Of a stretch of 8,359 nt of DNA, positions 1 through 7,590 are shown piece by piece. Below the pieces are notes generated by a model. The model was not told where the DNA came from and ran no database searches. It saw only the letters and a list, made by a program, of their open reading frames with translations. This stretch comes from Deltaproteobacteria bacterium (GTDB lineage: Bacteria > Desulfobacterota > Desulfobacteria > Desulfobacterales > JAUVKB01), in contig JAUVKB010000094.1 in the NCBI GenBank assembly GCA_030596405.1, forward strand, positions 1 through 8,359. Reading direction: 5' to 3'. Numbering within the stretch: position 1 is the stretch's first letter; each line of letters begins with the position of its first letter. Position numbers and translations under genes: made by a program.

Positions 1-650
1 AATTATATAAAGGCATAAAAAAATCGCTTATAAAACATAACTGTACGCTCGGCGGGGGCAATATCTCCCGGTCGACCCGGTTGTCACTGGATATTTTTGC
101 ACTCGGCTGTGGCAAAGAGGATATCTTTCCAGTCCGTTCCGGAGCGCTTGCCGGCGAAGGCCTGTATTGCACCGGCCCTCTTGGACTTGCACGCGCAGGG
201 CTTGCTTTGCTTATAAAAAAAGATTTTGAATTTAAGGAACTGATTGCAAAATTTATATCTCCGTCGGCAAGGTTTGACGCGGCAAAAATTCTTGCCGAAA
301 ATCGGGTAAAGTGTGTGACCGATATCAGTGACGGTCTTGCAGGTGACGCAAAACATATTGCAGAGGCGTCAAAAATAGCTATAGAGTTTAAATTAAAATC
401 TTTCTGTTTTGAGCCTGCTTTGACTTTGTTCTGCAAAAAGTATAACCTGGTTCCCGAAGAGATGGTTCTTGCCGGCGGTGAGGATTATGAACTTTTATTT
501 ACATGCATGCCGGACAAGTTTGAAGATATAAAAAGAGAGCTTCCAGGCGCATTCAAGGTAGGCGGATGTATTCGGTTTAATGGAAAGTATCTTGTCAATT
601 CACCTTCCGGGATTTCGTCGTTTCAACACGGGAAAAAACATATTATTTAA
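1..650 (+). CDS. thiL: Thiamine-monophosphate kinase ThiL, C-terminal two thirds (5' end outside window)
   Basis: ThiL phosphorylates thiamine monophosphate with ATP to thiamine pyrophosphate, the last step of cofactor synthesis in the cytoplasm. The reading frame is open from base 3, so the first codons belong to a gene beginning left of the window. A TTG at 81 is inside the protein and is not its start, because family sequence continues upstream of it. About 215 residues are visible, against roughly 325 for the whole family member. Visible motifs are the Mg-nucleotide loop LGGGNISRS (nt 48-74), the central TDISDGLAGD motif (about nt 318-347) and LAGGEDYELLFT (about nt 469-504), all hallmarks of the ThiL/PurM-like kinase fold. 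The loop has Asn where E. coli ThiL has Asp (GGDT); I recall GGN in other ThiL proteins, so I do not read this as inactivation. It ends 33 bp before thiD, probably in the same transcript. Confidence 0.93.
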   Translation, partial: LYKGIKKSLIKHNCTLGGGNISRSTRLSLDIFALGCGKEDIFPVRSGALAGEGLYCTGPLGLARAGLALLIKKDFEFKELIAKFISPSARFDAAKILAENRVKCVTDISDGLAGDAKHIAEASKIAIEFKLKSFCFEPALTLFCKKYNLVPEEMVLAGGEDYELLFTCMPDKFEDIKRELPGAFKVGGCIRFNGKYLVNSPSGISSFQHGKKHII

Positions 651-683
651 AAAGATCTGCAAAGGACGGTTTCAAAACATTCA

Positions 684-1493
684 ATGAAAACAGCTCTTAC
701 AATTGCCGGTTCGGATTCTTCGGGCGGGGCTGGAATTCAGGCCGATCTAAAAACATTTCAGGCGCTCGGTGTCTATGGAATGAGTGTCATTACAGCCGTT
801 ACCGTACAAAACACCCAGAGGGTCTATGACGTTCATGAAATCCCGCCGCATATCGTTTATGATCAAATCCGCTGTCTGTTTAATGATATAAAAATTCATG
901 CGGTAAAAATCGGCATGGTTTCCAGTATTTTGCTCATAGAAACCATTGCGGACGCACTCAATACGGTAAAGCCTCCTCCTGTTGTGCTCGATCCGGTCAT
1001 GATTTCCAAAAGCGGATACCGTTTGTTGAAGCAGAATGCTCAAGATGCCCTGGTGCGCAATCTTTTCCCTCTTTCCGAAGTCGTTACTCCCAACATTCAT
1101 GAAGCTGAAGCGCTTACAGGCAAGGATATCGACAGTATGGAAAAAATGAAATCAGCCGCCCATGATATCTTAAATATGGGCGCAAAACGTGTCGTCATAA
1201 AGGGGGGGCACCTGAAAAAAGAGATTGCGGCAGATGTGCTTTATGACGGGGTTGAATTCAGGGAGCTGCGAAGCCGCCGGGTGGAAACAAAAAATACCCA
1301 CGGTACCGGATGCACTTTTTCATCGGCAATAGCGGCGAACCTGGCTATGGGTAAAAATTTTTTTGAGTCCGCAACTTGCGCCAAGGATTATATTACCGGA
1401 GCTATAAAGCACTCTCTTTCCATAGGACATGGTTACGGCCCGACCCACCATTTTTTTGATTTATATAAAAAAGCGGGTTTGACGGTTTTATAA
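684..1493 (+). CDS. thiD: Hydroxymethylpyrimidine/phosphomethylpyrimidine kinase ThiD
   Basis: ThiD phosphorylates HMP and then HMP-phosphate to HMP-PP, the pyrimidine half of thiamine, in the cytoplasm. The 269-residue protein has the normal length of a standalone ThiD, with no ThiE fusion. The N-terminal substrate loop AGSDSSGGAGIQADLK (residues 8-23) is intact, VLDPVM (101-106) and VTPNIHEAEALTG (134-146) are present, and the ribokinase-family anion hole is GTGC (207-210) with the candidate catalytic Cys210. The C-terminus GHGYGPTHHF is typical. The ATG at 684 is preceded by AAAGGA (661-664 core), which is rather distant, so translation may partly depend on coupling to thiL 33 bp upstream. 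Together with thiL it forms a thiamine pair; thiE and thiC are not in the window. A 110-bp gap follows before the next gene. Confidence 0.95.
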   Translation: MKTALTIAGSDSSGGAGIQADLKTFQALGVYGMSVITAVTVQNTQRVYDVHEIPPHIVYDQIRCLFNDIKIHAVKIGMVSSILLIETIADALNTVKPPPVVLDPVMISKSGYRLLKQNAQDALVRNLFPLSEVVTPNIHEAEALTGKDIDSMEKMKSAAHDILNMGAKRVVIKGGHLKKEIAADVLYDGVEFRELRSRRVETKNTHGTGCTFSSAIAANLAMGKNFFESATCAKDYITGAIKHSLSIGHGYGPTHHFFDLYKKAGLTVL

Positions 1494-1556
1494 AAGCCAT
1501 CCCACTTAACATGTGCTTGACATTTCCAATTTTTTATTGAAAAAAGGGAACATCTT

Positions 1557-1573
1557 TTGGAACGGAAATTTTA
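1557..1573 (+). promoter_or_regulatory. Weak sigma-54-like promoter candidate before fdhA
   Basis: The stretch TTGGAACG-GAAA-TTTTA matches the -24 half of the sigma-54 consensus (TTGGCACG) at 7 of 8 positions. It lacks the GC of the -12 half (TTGCA). It lies 31 bp before the fdhA start codon. E. coli fdhF is a sigma-54 gene, which makes the resemblance tempting, but the -12 mismatch is serious. A TTGACA hexamer at 1517-1522 is an alternative -35 element, although I see no good -10 at 16-18 bp from it. Confidence 0.2.
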
Positions 1574-1594
1574 TTTAATAACCTCTAACATAAT

Positions 1595-1598
1595 GAGG
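1595..1598 (+). promoter_or_regulatory. Ribosome binding site of fdhA
   Basis: GAGG lies 5 nt before the ATG at 1604. It supports this start for the selenoprotein, whose second residue onward already reads as the beginning of a 2Fe-2S ferredoxin domain (ITINGQKIQA). Confidence 0.7.
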
Positions 1599-1603
1599 CG
1601 GCA

Positions 1604-4600
1604 ATGGATAAAATATCCATAACCATTAACGGACAAAAAATTCAGGCAAGAAAAGGGGTTTCAGTGCTTGACGCCGCCAGGGAGGCGGGGGTCTACATCC
1701 CGAACCTGTGCAGTTATCCCGGGCTGAAACCTTTAAGTGAGAAAATGCCGGATCAGGCCTGCAGGCTTTGCCTTGTGGAAATAAAAGGAGAGCCGGTCCT
1801 TTCTTGCTCCACTATTGTTTTAGAAAATATGGCGATTGAAACAAAGACAGCGCAGGTCATGGAGCTGCAAATCAGGAATCTTAAATCGATTCTCCGGCGG
1901 CACCCAGCCACCTGTTTTTGTGTCAACAATGGGCGTTGTGAGCTGCAGGAGATAGTCAAATATACCGGCATCAAAGAAATTCCCGTATCTTTGCCTAAGG
2001 GGCTCGGCAAGGTTGAGGACATGCCTTTTTTTATCCGCAATCATGATCTTTGTATTCTCTGTCACCGTTGTGTTCGTGTTTGCGAAGAGATCAGAGGCCT
2101 CTCAGTCCTGAAATATGCCTATCCATGCCGTAATGCATGTCCTGCAGGTATAGATATACCAAGATACATCAAACTTATTGGAGAAGGAAACCCAAGCGCC
2201 GCTCTGGCGGTTATCAGGGAAAAGGTCCCATTCCCCGGCTCTCTTGGACGTGTCTGTATACATCCTTGCGAAGGTGTTTGTCAGCGGGAAAAAACAGACA
2301 AAGAGATGAATATCCGATTGCTCAAACGTTTTGCAGCGGACAATGGTAATGATTCCTGGAGAGAACGCTCAACAGTTTTGCCGTCTACAGGCAAACGTGT
2401 CGCAGTAATCGGCGCAGGACCTGCCGGTTTAACCGCGGCCTTTTACCTTGCAAAACTCGGCCATGAAACAACTGTTTTTGAAGCTCTTCCGGTGACAGGC
2501 GGCATGATGAGGGTCGGTATCCCTGAATACCGGCTGCCAAGAGATATCTTGCAGGGCGAAGTTGATGAAATCAAAAGGGCAGGCGTTGAAATCAAGCTGA
2601 ACACAAGGATTGAGTCTCTTGATAGCCTCTTTGGAGATGGCTACAATGCCGTCTTTCTTGGGTTGGGCGCTCATAAGGGCATGAAACTGGGCGTAGACGG
2701 CGAAGATCAGGAAGGCGTTATGGAATCCGCCGATTTCTTGAGACGTGTCAATCTTGGCGAAAAAATTGATATCGGCGAAAGAGTAGGTGTCGTCGGCGGC
2801 GGAAATGTTGCCATTGATGCGGCTCGCGTTCCTCTCAGACTTGGAGCAAAAAAGGTCACACTCCTGTACCGCAGGACCAGAGCCGAAATGCCGGCAAATC
2901 CGGAAGAAATTGAAGCTGCCCTGGAAGAAAATATTGAAATTCTCTATCTTACCGCGCCTTCCAAAATCACAAGAAAAAACGGAACCTTAAAGGTTGAATG
3001 TATCCGTATGGAATTAGGCGAACCCGACGATAGCGGAAGGCGTCGCCCCGTTCCTGTGAAAGATAGTGAATTTATAATTAAGCTCGATACCCTGATCGCG
3101 GCTATCGGGCAACGACCTGATGTACCCGAAGACCTTAAAGTGGAAACAGGCTGGGGAAATACCGTGAAAATAGACGATCATGGAAAGACAAGCAGGGAAG
3201 GTGTATTTTCCGGCGGCGATTGCGCAAGCGGCCCATCTACAGTAATAGCCGCTATTGACGCAGGCAGAAAAGGCGCCCAGGCAATTGATCGCTTTTTCGG
3301 CGGTGAAGGTTATATTGAAGAATCCCTCATTGATCCAAACGCCTCCTACCAGATCAAGGAAGATATTAAAGAAGGTGAAATCGGCTACATTGATTTTCTT
3401 CCTGCTGAGACCCGTATCCATAACTACGATGAAGTTGAATTCGGAATGGAAGAAAAAGTCGCGATTGCCGAGGCCGGGCGCTGTCTGAAATGTCACGTGA
3501 TTTCAACAGTTGACGCAGTGTCTCACGAGGAAGCCGGGTGCAAGTTCTGCGGTGCCTGTGTCGATGCTTGTCCGGTCGGCGCGCTGATGGAGCGAAGCAT
3601 TTCATACAATAACTTTCCTGACCATACTGCAAGCGTTATCTGTCCATATTGCGGCACAGGCTGCCAACTTACTCTTGAGGTCAAAAACAACAAGATTATT
3701 CGTGTGGAACCTGATATCAACGGTCCTGCAAATAAAGGTCAGGCCTGTGTGAAAGGAAAGTTCGGGCTCGACTTTGTCCATGATCCGAATCGTTTGACCG
3801 CGCCTTTAGTCAGGAAAAACGGAAAATTTGAAGAAGTATCCTGGCCTGAAGCCATTGATCTTGTTTCAAGCCGGTTCTCCAAATACAAAGGAGACCGGTT
3901 TGCGGCCATATCCTCCGCCAAATGCACCAATGAAGACAACTATGTAATGCAAAAGTTCACGCGCATGGTCATGCAAACAAACAGCATAGACCATTGCGCG
4001 CGTCTCTGACACTCTCCTACTGTGGCTGGTCTGGTCACAAGCTTTGGAAGCGGCGCAATGACCAATTCCATTGAAGATATAGGAGATGCGGCATGCATTT
4101 TTGCCATAGGCACAAACACCACGGAGAACCATCCGGTGATCGCCCTGGAAATCAAAAAAGCCCTGGAAAAGGGAGGCAAACTTATTGTCGCCAATCCAAG
4201 GGAAATTGAACTGTGCCGGAACGCCGATGTCTGGTTGCGACACCGCCCTGGCTCAGATGTTGCTCTCATGATGGGCATGGCCAAGGTAATCGTTGACGAA
4301 GAACTTCAGGATAAAGAATTTATCGACAAAAGGTGCGAAAATTTTGACGCTTTCAAAGACTCGCTTGCCGACTTTGATATTTCCAGGGTAACCGGCCTTA
4401 CGGGAGTTTCCGAAGATGACATTAAACGCGCGGCGCGGATGTATGCTGAAAATTCTCCCGCAACACTTCTCTATGCCATGGGAATCACCCAGCACTCTCA
4501 CGGAACGGATAATGTCCTGGGAACGGCAAATCTTGCCATGCTTACGGGAAATGTAGGCAAACCCTCGTCAGGTGTCAATCCCCTCAGAGGACAAAACAAT

Positions 4601-5656
4601 GTCCAGGGCGCATGTGACCTCGGAGCGCTGCCTAATGTATATACCGGGTACCAGCCCGTTGCTGATGAAAATGTCCGGCATAAGTTCGAGGCCGCCTGGG
4701 ACTGCACCCTTCCATCAAAACCCGGGCTTGTTCTCACCGCAATGTTTCCAGCGATAGATAACGGAACGTTAAAAGCCTTATACCTTTTGGGTGAAAACCC
4801 TGTGTTGAGTGATCCGGACGCAAAACATATCAAGGAATCACTTGCCAGGCTGGATTTTCTCGTTGTGCAGGATATTTTTCTCACTGAAACAGCTCAAATG
4901 GCTGATGTGGTCTTGCCAGGCGCGTGTTTTGCTGAACAGGATGGAACAGTTACCAACACGGAGCGCAGAGTCCAGATTTCAAACAAAGCCGTTGAACCGA
5001 TCGGTTCCGCAAGGCCGGACTGGCAGATTACCTGTGAAATAGCAAAAAATATGGGCGCAGCAGGTTTTGATTTTCCTGATGCGGCAAAGATCTTTGAGGA
5101 GATAGCCGGAGTAACGCCGTCGTATGGCGGGGTTTCCTATGAACGCCTGAAAAACGAAGGCGGCCTGCAATGGCCATGCCCTACAAAAGATCATCCCGGT
5201 GTAAAATTCCTCCATGCCGACAAATTCGCCCGCGGCAAGGGCAAATTTGTTCCTCTTGAGTACAGGCCGCCGGCAGAGGAGACAGACAAAAAATATCCTT
5301 TAATTCTTACCACCGGAAGAAGTCTTTACCATTATCATACAGGGACTATGACCAGGAAATCTAAGGGACTAAACGACCTCAGAAGTGAAGAACTTCTTGA
5401 AATCAATCCCCTGGACGCAAAAAGTCTTTCCATAGAAGATGGCGAGATGGTTGAGGTATCATCAAGAAGAGGGAGCATAAAGGCAAAGGCAAAGGTTACT
5501 GAAATATCTCCGGAAGGTGTTGTCTTTATGACCTTCCACTTTAAGGAGTCTCCGACCAACCTGCTGACCAGCCCCGCCCTTGACCCTGTGGCAAAGATAC
5601 CGGAACTGAAGGTTTGCGCTGTAAACGTAAAAAAAACCACTCAAACCGGCATCTGA
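1604..5656 (+). CDS. fdhA: Selenocysteine formate dehydrogenase alpha subunit with an inserted GltD-like NAD(P)H/FAD module
   Basis: This predicted cytoplasmic enzyme interconverts formate and CO2 with electron exchange to NAD(P)H. It reads as one 1350-residue protein through TGA at 4007-4009 (Sec802). Domains in order: NuoG-like [2Fe-2S] ferredoxin (C36, C53, C56, C68); His/Cys cluster site (H100, C104, C106, C112); first 4Fe-4S motif C150-x2-C-x2-C-x3-C160; GltD/NfnB/SfrB-like flavoprotein (about 172-631) with PCRNACPAGIDIPRYI, C218/C222/C226, FAD loop GAGPAG (270-275), nucleotide loop GGGNVAID (398-405), YRR (422-424) and FSGGD (535-539), ending EAGRCLKC; second 4Fe-4S motif C646-x2-C-x2-C-x3-C656; molybdopterin domain with C680, C683, C687, C715; Sec802-His803; RGQNNVQGACDLG with Arg995; dinucleotide-binding C-terminus. 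Sec, His and Arg match the E. coli FdhF catalytic residues. The flavin module splitting the ferredoxin is odd (see findings). YRR favours NADPH by analogy with GltD, but this is inference. tatD follows at 31 bp; no fdhB, fdhD or selenium genes are visible. The GTG at 4022 is not a real start. Confidence 0.93.
4007..4009 (+). other. In-frame UGA selenocysteine codon (Sec802)
   Basis: TGA interrupts an otherwise continuous frame exactly at the metal-ligand position of the formate dehydrogenase active site: CARL-[TGA]-HSPTVAGL. E. coli FdhF has CARV-U-HGPSVAGL as I recall it. Homology resumes in the same frame with no residue missing on either side, so this is recoding, not a frameshift or a broken gene. 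Confidence 0.96.
4010..4048 (+). promoter_or_regulatory. Bacterial SECIS element in fdhA
   Basis: Directly after the TGA an upper stem forms from 4021-4027 and 4033-4039 (U-A, G-C, U-A, G-C, G-U, C-G, U-G), closing the apical loop GGUCU (4028-4032). The loop begins 18 nt after the TGA, the same distance and the same loop bases I recall for E. coli fdhF. A short lower stem (UCC 4015-4017 with GGA 4046-4048) may extend it across an internal loop. The element should bind SelB charged with Sec-tRNA. Confidence 0.88.
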
Positions 5657-5687
5657 ACAAAAGAATGCAACTAAAAAGAATGAAAGC

Positions 5688-6467
5688 ATGAATTTTTTTG
5701 ATACCCACTGTCACCTTGATGACAAGGTGTATGATAATGATATTAAAGAGGTTATAAATCGTGCCCATGATGCGGGCGTTGATGAAGTTATGATTGTCGG
5801 CATCAATAAAAAAAGTTCAATAAAAGCCGTCGAGATAACAAAAACGTGTAACGGATTGTACGCATCGGTAGGCGTCCATCCGCATGACAGCAAAAATTGC
5901 AGCGAAAAAACGCTCAAATTCCTTTCCGGCCTTGCCAAAAATCAAAATGTCCGGGCATGGGGTGAAATCGGTCTTGATTTTAACCGTATGTACTCGCCGA
6001 TAAAAGATCAGGAAAAGTGGTTTGTCAGACAGCTTGAGATTGCAGGGGGATTAAATCTTCCGGTTATTTTTCATGAAAGGGAGAGCAGGGGCCGCTTTTT
6101 TGAAATATTAAACGCTCACGGCAGTCAGGTAAAAAAAGGGGTGGTTCACTGCTTCAGCGGTAATGAAGCGGAATTAAAACAGTATTTAGAGTTTGGTCTT
6201 TATATAGGGATAACCGGCGTTTTGACCATTAAGGGGAGGGGGGCTGATTTACGAAAACTTGCCCCGCTAATCCCTGTGGATCGTATTCTGGTTGAAACAG
6301 ATGCGCCCTATCTGACGCCGGCACCGGAAAAGAACCGGACGCGGCGAAATGAACCGGCTTTTGTCAGATCTGTCCTGCTTAAGCTGGCCCAGGTAAGAGA
6401 AGAAGATCCTGAACAACTGTCATGTGAAGTGCTGAAAAACAGCCGCAGATTCTATGATTTGAGTTAA
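5688..6467 (+). CDS. tatD: TatD-family metal-dependent DNase/hydrolase
   Basis: TatD proteins are cytoplasmic amidohydrolase-fold nucleases, linked to DNA repair and turnover; older links to Tat export are not essential. The 259 residues match the family length. The metal-binding set is complete: H7 and H9 in DTHCHLD, E93 in GEIGLD, H129 in PVIFHE, H154 in VHCFSG and D205 in ETDAPYL, with VGVHPH (61-66) and RNEP (220-223) also conserved. The histidine segment reads FHERES where many members have IHSRDA; the ligand itself is kept. The ATG at 5688 follows fdhA by 31 bp without a clear terminator, promoter or strong Shine-Dalgarno sequence (only purine-rich GAATGAAAG), so it is probably co-transcribed with fdhA. 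I see no functional link to formate metabolism. The gene converges on yebC with 11 bp between the stops. Confidence 0.93.
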   Translation: MNFFDTHCHLDDKVYDNDIKEVINRAHDAGVDEVMIVGINKKSSIKAVEITKTCNGLYASVGVHPHDSKNCSEKTLKFLSGLAKNQNVRAWGEIGLDFNRMYSPIKDQEKWFVRQLEIAGGLNLPVIFHERESRGRFFEILNAHGSQVKKGVVHCFSGNEAELKQYLEFGLYIGITGVLTIKGRGADLRKLAPLIPVDRILVETDAPYLTPAPEKNRTRRNEPAFVRSVLLKLAQVREEDPEQLSCEVLKNSRRFYDLS

Positions 6468-6478
6468 TCGGATTTAAG

Positions 6479-7222
6479 TTAACCGCCGACCAGTTCATCC
6501 GGAATATCGGCATTGGTGTAAACTTTTTGCACGTCTTCACAATCTTCAAGGGCTTCCATCAGTCTTATCATCTGTTCCGCTTCCTTTCCTTCAAGGTTTG
6601 AGGTTGACTGTGGAAGCATGGTGATTTCCGCATTGGAAATCGCAATTGAGGCCTTTTCCAATGCGATTTTTACAGATTCAAAATCTTCTGAAGCGGTGAC
6701 TATTTCAAAAAAATCTTCTTCTTCCCTGACGTCTTCCGCACCGGCGTCAATTGTATATTCCATCAAAGCGTCTTCATCAATATGCTTCTTGTCTACAACA
6801 ATATAGCCTTTTTTGCTGAACATCCATGCAACGCAGCCGTTTTCACCAAGATTCCCGCCGTTCTTGTTGAAAATATGCCGTATGTCCGCAACAGCCCTGT
6901 TCTTGTTGTCCGTGAGGGATTCAACAAATACAGCGGCGCCTCCCGGCCCATAGCCTTCGTAAACACTCTCTTCGTAGCTGACGCCTTCAAGTTCGCCGGT
7001 TCCTTTTTTGATTGCCCGTTCAATATTATCCTTGGGCATATTTTCATTTTTTGCCGCCTGAACAGCCGATCTTAATCTGGGATTTGAAGTGATATCACCG
7101 CCGCCTCCCATACGCGCTGCGACGGTAATCTCTTTGATAAGTTTTGTAAATATCTTCCCTCTTCTGGCATCTGTTGCGCCTTTTTTATGTTTTATGGTAG
7201 ACCATTTACTGTGTCCCGACAT
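6479..7222 (-). CDS. yebC: YebC/PmpR-family translation or regulatory factor (TACO1 family)
   Basis: YebC-family proteins are cytoplasmic. Some were described as DNA-binding regulators (PmpR), and newer work on bacterial YebC and mitochondrial TACO1 implicates them in helping ribosomes through difficult peptides such as proline runs. The protein starts MSGHSKWSTIKHKKGATDA and continues with GKIFTKLIKEI, NPRLRSAVQAAKNENMPKDNIERAI, YEGYGPGG, and NGCVAWMFSKKG, all diagnostic. Length is 247 residues, normal for the family. Two ATGs are adjacent (7225 and 7222). I prefer the second because it gives the canonical MSGHSKW start and places the AGGGGG Shine-Dalgarno (7233-7228) 5 nt away, against 2 nt for the first. 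In many bacteria yebC precedes ruvC; here the downstream neighbour is the convergent tatD, so it seems to be monocistronic with its own promoter at 7278-7306. Confidence 0.96.
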   Translation of the reverse strand: MSGHSKWSTIKHKKGATDARRGKIFTKLIKEITVAARMGGGGDITSNPRLRSAVQAAKNENMPKDNIERAIKKGTGELEGVSYEESVYEGYGPGGAAVFVESLTDNKNRAVADIRHIFNKNGGNLGENGCVAWMFSKKGYIVVDKKHIDEDALMEYTIDAGAEDVREEEDFFEIVTASEDFESVKIALEKASIAISNAEITMLPQSTSNLEGKEAEQMIRLMEALEDCEDVQKVYTNADIPDELVGG

Positions 7223-7227
7223 CATTG

Positions 7228-7233
7228 CCCCCT
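7228..7233 (-). promoter_or_regulatory. Ribosome binding site deciding the yebC start
   Basis: On the minus strand AGGGGG is followed by CA and then ATGATG. Spacing is 2 nt to the first ATG and 5 nt to the second, favouring initiation at 7222. Confidence 0.75.
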
Positions 7234-7277
7234 GTTTTTTTATCCGTTCCCATAACGTAAATTTTCATGCCTTTTGA

Positions 7278-7306
7278 TGTATAGCATGTCATTTAAATGC
7301 TATCAA
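7278..7306 (-). promoter_or_regulatory. Sigma-70-type promoter of yebC
   Basis: Reading the minus strand, TTGATA (7306-7301) is followed by exactly 17 bp and then TATACA (7283-7278), preceded by TGC, which makes an extended -10. The expected transcription start, near 7271, gives a leader of about 50 nt before the start codon. An inverted repeat fills the spacer. Confidence 0.6.
7281..7303. repeat. Inverted repeat inside the yebC promoter (operator candidate)
   Basis: ATAGCAT (7281-7287) and ATGCTAT (7297-7303) are perfect 7-bp arms around a 9-bp AT-rich spacer. The repeat lies between, and slightly overlaps, the -10 and -35 elements, where a bound repressor would block polymerase. No regulator gene in the window is an obvious partner. 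Confidence 0.4.
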
Positions 7307-7491
7307 GAGAACTGGTCAAATCCTAAACAGATTTGGAAATTTTCTGCTAAATTTAATTACCCGGGATGAATTGAGATTAAAGTTTAATTTTTGGATCGTG
7401 TGTTTCATTTTTATTGATATATTGCCAGGGCAACCTACTCGGCACTTACTGTCCGTGTCTTATATGAAATGTCCAGGTAAAACATTAACTC

Positions 7492-7520
7492 TTGACAAAA
7501 AGCGGATAACCATCTAAATA
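7492..7520 (+). promoter_or_regulatory. Sigma-70-type promoter for the TonB-receptor leader or small RNA
   Basis: A perfect -35 TTGACA (7492-7497) is followed by a 17-bp spacer and a moderate -10 TAAATA (7515-7520). It is the best forward promoter upstream of the receptor. The expected start near 7527 leaves a leader of about 370 nt before the receptor start codon, long enough for regulation by RNA structure. Confidence 0.45.
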
Positions 7521-7532
7521 AATTTAGCAATA

Positions 7533-7549
7533 CGCAATAAGAAATTGCG
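7533..7549 (+). other. Small hairpin near the predicted transcript 5' end
   Basis: CGCAAT (7533-7538) and ATTGCG (7544-7549) form a perfect 6-bp stem with an AAGAA loop, followed by CTTTT. The T-run is short, so it is more likely a 5' stabilising hairpin or weak pause site than a true terminator. Confidence 0.4.
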
Positions 7550-7590
7550 CTTTTAAATAAAACTACCCAAATTTAGTCATAATATTCTAA

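Noticed and set aside
81..83. TTG as the start codon of thiL
   Set aside because: The family-specific GGGNISRS motif lies upstream in the same open frame, so the gene begins before the window.
3014..3496. 160-codon open frame on the minus strand inside fdhA
   Set aside because: It lies opposite the conserved NAD(P)H/FAD module, has no ribosome site or recognisable product, and is explained by codon usage of the plus-strand gene.
1604..4009. fdhA as a pseudogene with a premature stop
   Set aside because: The TGA is at the selenocysteine position, the frame is intact on both sides, the catalytic residues downstream are conserved and a SECIS hairpin is present.
4022..5656. A separate 544-residue gene starting at GTG 4022
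   Set aside because: It is the second part of the selenoprotein. The GTG encodes Val807 inside the conserved HSPTVAGL segment, no ribosome site precedes it, and the SECIS stem occupies this position.
6460..6490. Shared bidirectional terminator between tatD and yebC
   Set aside because: Only 11 bp separate the stops, and I found no stem followed by a T-run on either strand.
6782..7075. 97-codon open frame on the plus strand inside yebC
   Set aside because: It is antisense to strongly conserved YebC sequence and has no features of its own.
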